A stretch of DNA of 8,867 nt from an uncultured euryarchaeote. Lineage in GTDB: Archaea; Thermoplasmatota; Poseidoniia; Poseidoniales; Thalassarchaeaceae. Positions 5,673 through 8,867 of the stretch are shown one piece after another. The notes under the pieces were generated by a model. The model made no database searches. It was not told the origin of the DNA and was given only the letters and a program-made list of their open reading frames with translations. The translations under genes and the position numbers were made by a program. How positions within the stretch are numbered: the first letter of the stretch is position 1; each line of letters starts with the position of its first letter. The stretch spans positions 1-8,867 of the forward strand of contig CALCOR010000075.1 of NCBI GenBank assembly GCA_937897085.1. The letters run 5' to 3'.

Positions 5673-5680
5673 GTATTTAA
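5673..5680 (-). promoter_or_regulatory. Putative archaeal TATA box for the rps19e operon
   Basis: TTAAATAC on the minus strand resembles the archaeal box A. With transcription starting about 25 bases downstream, the leader before ATG 5638 would be only about 10-15 bases, enough for the GGTG site. The element is nearly symmetric (TATTTAA on the plus strand), so it could also serve the divergent gene. No convincing BRE was seen. Confidence 0.5.
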
Positions 5681-5687
5681 CGCTGAT

Positions 5688-5707
5688 GCGCCCCCCTTAG
5701 GGGGCGC
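5688..5707. repeat. Perfect 8-bp GC-rich inverted repeat in the divergent intergenic region
   Basis: GCGCCCCC (5688-5695) pairs with GGGGGCGC (5700-5707) around a four-base CTTA loop. It lies directly upstream of the rps19e TATA-like box, between divergent genes. It could be an operator, a leader hairpin of the plus-strand gene, or a transcription stop. No U-rich tract follows on either strand, so a classical archaeal terminator is not favoured. Confidence 0.65.
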
Positions 5708-5725
5708 TCCGCCTGACTATGATTC

Positions 5726-5784
5726 TGGTTCACCACGAACCATCCAGACCTCGTGCCAACGAGCATAGATTGAAGCAGATTCAA
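5726..5784. repeat. Three consecutive short inverted repeats upstream of the membrane-protein gene
   Basis: Perfect inverted repeats follow the 8-bp hairpin: TGGTTC/GAACCA (5726-5742, five-base loop), CTCGT/ACGAG (5750-5763, four-base loop) and TTGAA/TTCAA (5770-5784, five-base loop). A still shorter CGAA/TTCG pair sits at 5790-5800. Single stems of five bases are expected by chance at this length. Only the orderly series next to the 8-bp stem makes a structured leader or small RNA worth considering. Confidence 0.35.
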
Positions 5785-5800
5785 CCGGTCGAACAATTCG

Positions 5801-6622
5801 ATGCAGAAGTCGATTGCGCGCAACCCGAACATGTTGCGTACTCTCATTGGTCTCGGATTGACTCTCATCCTTGTGCTCGGTTACGCTGTCTACTCAGCCA
5901 GTCTCGATTCGGAGTACTATCTCTACACCACGAGCAACGAGGAAATGGATGTACAACTGGAGTACGCGGATCCCGGAGATGGAACAGTGGTGTTCACCGC
6001 AGAGGTCACCGGAGCATTCACCTGGGTGAACTTCAGCGTCGAAGGACTCCCTGCGGATGGGGAACTCGAGGTCACCTCAGGGGGGCAGCGATGGTGGAGT
6101 CATCCTGCGTTGGTGGAAAGGGAGTCAGGCATGTTCAACTGCCTCGCCCCCGATGACGACTTCGAGATCGTCAACAACTGCGACCTCTCCTTCACACACG
6201 CCGCCACGCCTGATGATGATGGTTTGACGCGCCTGCGCGGCCTGCTCGACGACGAGCTCCCGCTCTCTGGATTGGGCTCTCTCAGAGCAGTGAATGAAAC
6301 GGTTGCACGGGCTGAGGTCGAGCAGATGATCGCCGCCGCGGACAGCACCGTCACCTGGCGCTTGGTTCTCCGAGCGGAGAACGACATCGACCCTGCTGAC
6401 GTAACGGTGTCGATGACAGTCGTCGAGCACGACTTATTGGACATCGAACCCTTCCAACTGGACCCGGTCACTGAGGGATTCTGGTCGCTCACGGCGTTGC
6501 TCGGGTGCCTCTCCCTGGTGCTGTTGCTGCCGATGGGTTTCTACTACGGCAGCCGGCTGAAAGAGAAGGCGGAGGAGCGTGGGCGGGATGCGGCACTGGC
6601 TGACACGTCAGAGCGTGATTAG
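5801..6622 (+). CDS. Hypothetical membrane protein with extracytoplasmic domain and two membrane helices
   Basis: I do not recognise the family. The 273-residue product has a basic N terminus, a membrane helix at about 11-32 (LRTLIGLGLTLILVLGYAVY), an acidic domain of about 195 residues, a second helix at about 227-249 (FWSLTALLGCLSLVLLLPMG) and a short charged tail (RLKEKAEERGRD). Basic residues flank both helices on the same side, so both ends are probably cytoplasmic and the domain faces outside. Within it, TVVFTAEVTGAFTWVNFSVEGLP (62-84) and STVTWRLVLRAEND (182-195) suggest beta-sandwich strands, and Cys114 and Cys127 could form a disulfide. ATG 5831 (residue 11) is an alternative start just before the first helix. 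It diverges from the ribosomal operon and precedes another surface-protein gene in the same direction, so a cell-envelope role is likely. Confidence 0.8.
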   Translation: MQKSIARNPNMLRTLIGLGLTLILVLGYAVYSASLDSEYYLYTTSNEEMDVQLEYADPGDGTVVFTAEVTGAFTWVNFSVEGLPADGELEVTSGGQRWWSHPALVERESGMFNCLAPDDDFEIVNNCDLSFTHAATPDDDGLTRLRGLLDDELPLSGLGSLRAVNETVARAEVEQMIAAADSTVTWRLVLRAENDIDPADVTVSMTVVEHDLLDIEPFQLDPVTEGFWSLTALLGCLSLVLLLPMGFYYGSRLKEKAEERGRDAALADTSERD

Positions 6623-6624
6623 AA

Positions 6625-6659
6625 TCGGCCTAGGTGAATCGTAGATTCCCCTTGGCCGA
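6625..6659. repeat. 35-nt imperfect palindrome between two envelope-protein genes
   Basis: A 16-base arm (6625-6640, TCGGCCTAGGTGAATC) pairs with 6644-6659 (GATTCCCCTTGGCCGA) around a three-base GTA loop, with 14 of 16 positions complementary. It begins three bases after the stop of the upstream gene and ends about 43 bases before the next start. It may end the upstream transcript or protect its 3' end, or be an operator for the downstream gene. No T-run follows on the plus strand. Confidence 0.6.
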
Positions 6660-6669
6660 CCAATTCGTT

Positions 6670-6680
6670 GATAAAGATAG
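6670..6680 (+). promoter_or_regulatory. Possible TATA-like element before the secreted-protein gene
   Basis: GATAAAGATAG is the only AT-rich stretch at a suitable place. Its distance to ATG 6703 would put transcription initiation at or just before the start codon, giving a leaderless or nearly leaderless mRNA, which is common in archaea. No Shine-Dalgarno sequence precedes this ATG, consistent with that reading. Evidence is weak. Confidence 0.3.
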
Positions 6681-6702
6681 AACTCCGGTTATTGTGGTCA
6701 GC

Positions 6703-8867
6703 ATGCGCTGTTTCATCTTGACTCGTGCCGCCCTGCTCGCGGTGCTGATGCTGCTCACCTCATGGTCCGCTATGGTTCCAGAACTGGGGGAAACGGAAGT
6801 TCAAACTGCATTGGGCAGGGCGAGCGGAATCGATGTCTACCCCTCAGGATTCGACATCGAATACACTTCGTCCTCCGACGAATCGAAGTACCGTCTGCTC
6901 TCCAGCCATGACCCCACGGGGGCAGGATTCAACCGCCCAGCCGACCTCTATGTCATCGATGGGATGCTGAACAGATCGCAACGCATTTCGGTCTCCATCA
7001 GCAATCAGGGGAGTACCTCTTCGGGCGGATTCGCGTTGCGCATCGTGGTGCAGCACAATGAATACCAGGACTTCGAGATCCTCAACACCTCTGTGAACGT
7101 GCCCTCGATCGCTGCCTCGGATTCCGCCACGGTATCGCATGTCTGGGTCCCACATTACGGCGGGAATCACACGTTGATCGCCACCACTCTGCATCCAACT
7201 GACGACAACAGCGGCAATGACGCTCGCTCACGCCACCTCACCATCGGCCAGTTGTACGACAACTGTGACAGCCAAGGCCAGTGGTCATTCGACCCCAACT
7301 GGATGACCGACAGCGCTGCCACTTTGAGTGGAGACGCATTCCATGTCGGCACTGCGGGTAGCAGCAGCACATATGGTGCCAATTGGGACAAATCCTTGAC
7401 CAGCCCCGTGCTCGACCTCAGCAACGCTCACCCGAACCCTAACACCTACCCCAAACTCGGATTCTTCTACACAGGGTCGGTGGGTGACGCCAATGATGGA
7501 ATTCGCATCGAATGGGGAGGAACGGGGGGCTGGAGCAACACCCATGCAGGAGGGTTGTCATTCACTGGCTCACCAGACGACGACCTGACGGACGGAACCA
7601 GTTGGCTGATCAGCAACGAGGTGAATAGCCCCAGCGGGGGTCTCATGACACCTGGATTTGCCGTGCCTGCGAACCTGCTCTCCTTCCAGACGCAGTTCCG
7701 CATGCGATTCATCTCTGACTCAATCAACCACGGTGCAGGTTACTGGATCGAGGATATTGTGTTCGTCTACGACGAGGTCGTCTGGCCAGAGGAGTTCGGT
7801 GTCAGCCTCAGCAAGGGTCTCGATGGGCACGCACGGCGAGGTCACTGGTCAGATCATCAGTTGACCGTCACCAATGACGGGAATCTCACAGATGAGTTCC
7901 TGCCAACAGTATCCGGGCTACCAGCTGGCTGGGACTCACAGTTCGTGCACATGTCCGGATCGACCATCCTTCCAGGAATGGCGCTGCAACTCGACCCCGG
8001 GCAGAGCCTCAACTTCCGCGTGCAAATCAAACCAGCGGCCGGCGCCCCCACCGGCTCGCAGACGGCGACCGTCACTGTCACTTCACAGCAGAATCAACCC
8101 ACGACCGCCTCGGTGCAGGTGACTACCATCGTGGACCCCGATTACATCCCTGAATGGCAGCCTTCTGCCTCTTCCTTCTACTGTCTGCCGGGTGACACCT
8201 GCGAGTTCTCGATCAACCTGACCAACGCCGGTGACGGCTCCGATACCTTCGTCCTGACCGCCGCCGACATCATCACCTGGGACGACTGGAGTTTCTCCAT
8301 CTCCGGCAACCAGCAGACCAGCGTCACCCTCCCACCTCAGATGACTGCGACTGTGCTGCTGGCTGCGAGCATCCCAGCGAGCGCCCTTCCCGGTCAGCAA
8401 GCGGTAATCGACCTCGTCGCCACCAGCCAAGCGGACTCCAGCGTGACCGATTCCATACGGCTCAACCTGACAGCCTCGATGGTCTCCGATGCATCGGTAG
8501 GAGTCGACCCAGAAAACATTCCTGACGGTGGTTGGTTAGTGGACCCAGGAGATTCGGTCGAGGTGCCATTCACCGTCTGGAACAATGCATCGAGCCAGGA
8601 CACGTTCGCGTTCACCCTCGAGGAATCAGGAATGCGTGGGTGGAACATCTCGCTACCGATGATGACCACACTGGTGGTCCGCTCGGGTGAGATCGGCCAA
8701 CTGATGGTAACCGTCACCGCCCCTCTCAATTCACAAGCTGGTGACCCGGCTCCCGTCCTGCTGCCCACAGCCATCAGCCAGATCTCGGGATACGAAGCTT
8801 CCAGCACCTCGTTCAGCGGTGTCAGGGTGCTGATGAATCACGATCTGATATTGACACCGATTGACAT
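6703..8867 (+). CDS. Large secreted surface protein with CARDB-, MAM- and NEW3-like domains (partial, 3' end outside window)
   Basis: Translation from ATG 6703 stays open for 721 codons to the window edge. Residues 1-25 form a secretion signal: a basic start, hydrophobic AALLAVLMLLTSW, then SAMVPE. Residues about 80-182 resemble a CARDB domain (PADLYVIDG, SVSISNQG, HVWVPHYGGNHTLIATT, DDNSGND). Residues about 188-360 resemble a MAM/jelly-roll-type domain, with SPVLDLSNA, KLGFFYTGSVGDANDGIRIE and GYWIEDIVFVYDEV. Three Ig-like repeats of the NEW3 type follow, at about 367-480, 484-590 and 594-712. Each has a V/I-x-(L/V)-x-N-x-(G/S)-x3-D-x-F core (LTVTNDGNLTDEF, FSINLTNAGDGSDTF, PFTVWNNASSQDTF), then a Trp-containing segment and a proline-led strand. 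Cys494 and Cys500 may form a disulfide. The domains suggest adhesion, polysaccharide binding or a surface-layer role; no catalytic domain is visible in this part. Confidence 0.85.
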   Translation, partial: MRCFILTRAALLAVLMLLTSWSAMVPELGETEVQTALGRASGIDVYPSGFDIEYTSSSDESKYRLLSSHDPTGAGFNRPADLYVIDGMLNRSQRISVSISNQGSTSSGGFALRIVVQHNEYQDFEILNTSVNVPSIAASDSATVSHVWVPHYGGNHTLIATTLHPTDDNSGNDARSRHLTIGQLYDNCDSQGQWSFDPNWMTDSAATLSGDAFHVGTAGSSSTYGANWDKSLTSPVLDLSNAHPNPNTYPKLGFFYTGSVGDANDGIRIEWGGTGGWSNTHAGGLSFTGSPDDDLTDGTSWLISNEVNSPSGGLMTPGFAVPANLLSFQTQFRMRFISDSINHGAGYWIEDIVFVYDEVVWPEEFGVSLSKGLDGHARRGHWSDHQLTVTNDGNLTDEFLPTVSGLPAGWDSQFVHMSGSTILPGMALQLDPGQSLNFRVQIKPAAGAPTGSQTATVTVTSQQNQPTTASVQVTTIVDPDYIPEWQPSASSFYCLPGDTCEFSINLTNAGDGSDTFVLTAADIITWDDWSFSISGNQQTSVTLPPQMTATVLLAASIPASALPGQQAVIDLVATSQADSSVTDSIRLNLTASMVSDASVGVDPENIPDGGWLVDPGDSVEVPFTVWNNASSQDTFAFTLEESGMRGWNISLPMMTTLVVRSGEIGQLMVTVTAPLNSQAGDPAPVLLPTAISQISGYEASSTSFSGVRVLMNHDLILTPID

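Noticed and set aside
5081..5680. A 199-codon open frame on the plus strand opposite rps19e and the PDCD5-like gene
   Set aside because: It is Ser/Arg/Pro-rich shadow sequence opposite two clearly identified genes, with no domain.
5688..5800. A tRNA gene in the hairpin-rich intergenic region
   Set aside because: TGGTTC/GAACCA resembles a T-arm fragment, but the loop is five bases, there is no matching acceptor stem, and no D-arm or anticodon arm can be arranged.
6844..8807. Several minus-strand open frames of 70-137 codons opposite the secreted-protein gene
   Set aside because: The plus-strand frame is continuous for 721 codons and gives recognisable domains. The opposite frames are low-complexity by-products of its codon use.
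1..8867. CRISPR array, insertion sequence, prophage or defence island
   Set aside because: No direct-repeat array, transposase, integrase, phage structural or nuclease gene was found on either strand.

Overview
The window looks like euryarchaeal DNA of moderate GC content. It carries five proteins that belong to the archaeal/eukaryotic type and not to bacteria: ribosomal proteins S19e, L39e, L31e and S17e, and a PDCD5-family protein. Their Shine-Dalgarno sequences (GAGGTGA, up to GAGGTGATC) match the archaeal 16S rRNA 3' end. The very tight gene packing, acidic proteins, bacterial-type FolE and large CARDB/NEW3-like surface protein suggest an uncultured marine Thermoplasmata relative such as Marine Group II (Poseidoniales). 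That placement is inference; the archaeal assignment is firm.

Left block, + strand (1-2875): folE-queE-queC-queD, with junctions that overlap or nearly touch, then a small Cys/His protein of unknown function. The four enzymes make up the whole route from GTP to the 7-deazaguanine preQ0 (GTP to H2NTP, CPH4, CDG, preQ0). In archaea preQ0 normally feeds archaeosine at tRNA position 15; the transglycosylase that would use it is not in the window. QueC has lost all four cysteines of the usual QueC zinc site.

Middle block, - strand (5638 down to 2876): rps19e - PDCD5-like gene - rpl39e - rpl31e - rps17e - an unknown gene of about 74 codons - a TrmJ-like SPOUT tRNA methyltransferase. A TATA-like box lies just upstream of rps19e, and strong GAGGTGA ribosome-binding sites recur at the junctions. 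The 51-codon rpl39e is easily missed. S17e is twice its normal size because a Cys/His-rich module is inserted in its middle. The left and middle blocks converge with their stop codons directly abutting (2873-2878).

Right block, + strand (5801-8867): a protein anchored by two membrane helices with an extracytoplasmic domain, then the 5' part (at least 721 codons, open at the window edge) of a secreted multidomain protein: signal peptide, CARDB-like domain, MAM/jelly-roll-like domain and three tandem NEW3-like Ig repeats. The divergent intergenic region 5639-5800 holds an 8-bp GC hairpin and further inverted repeats. A 35-nt imperfect palindrome lies between the two surface genes. No tRNA, rRNA, CRISPR array, insertion sequence or phage gene was seen.
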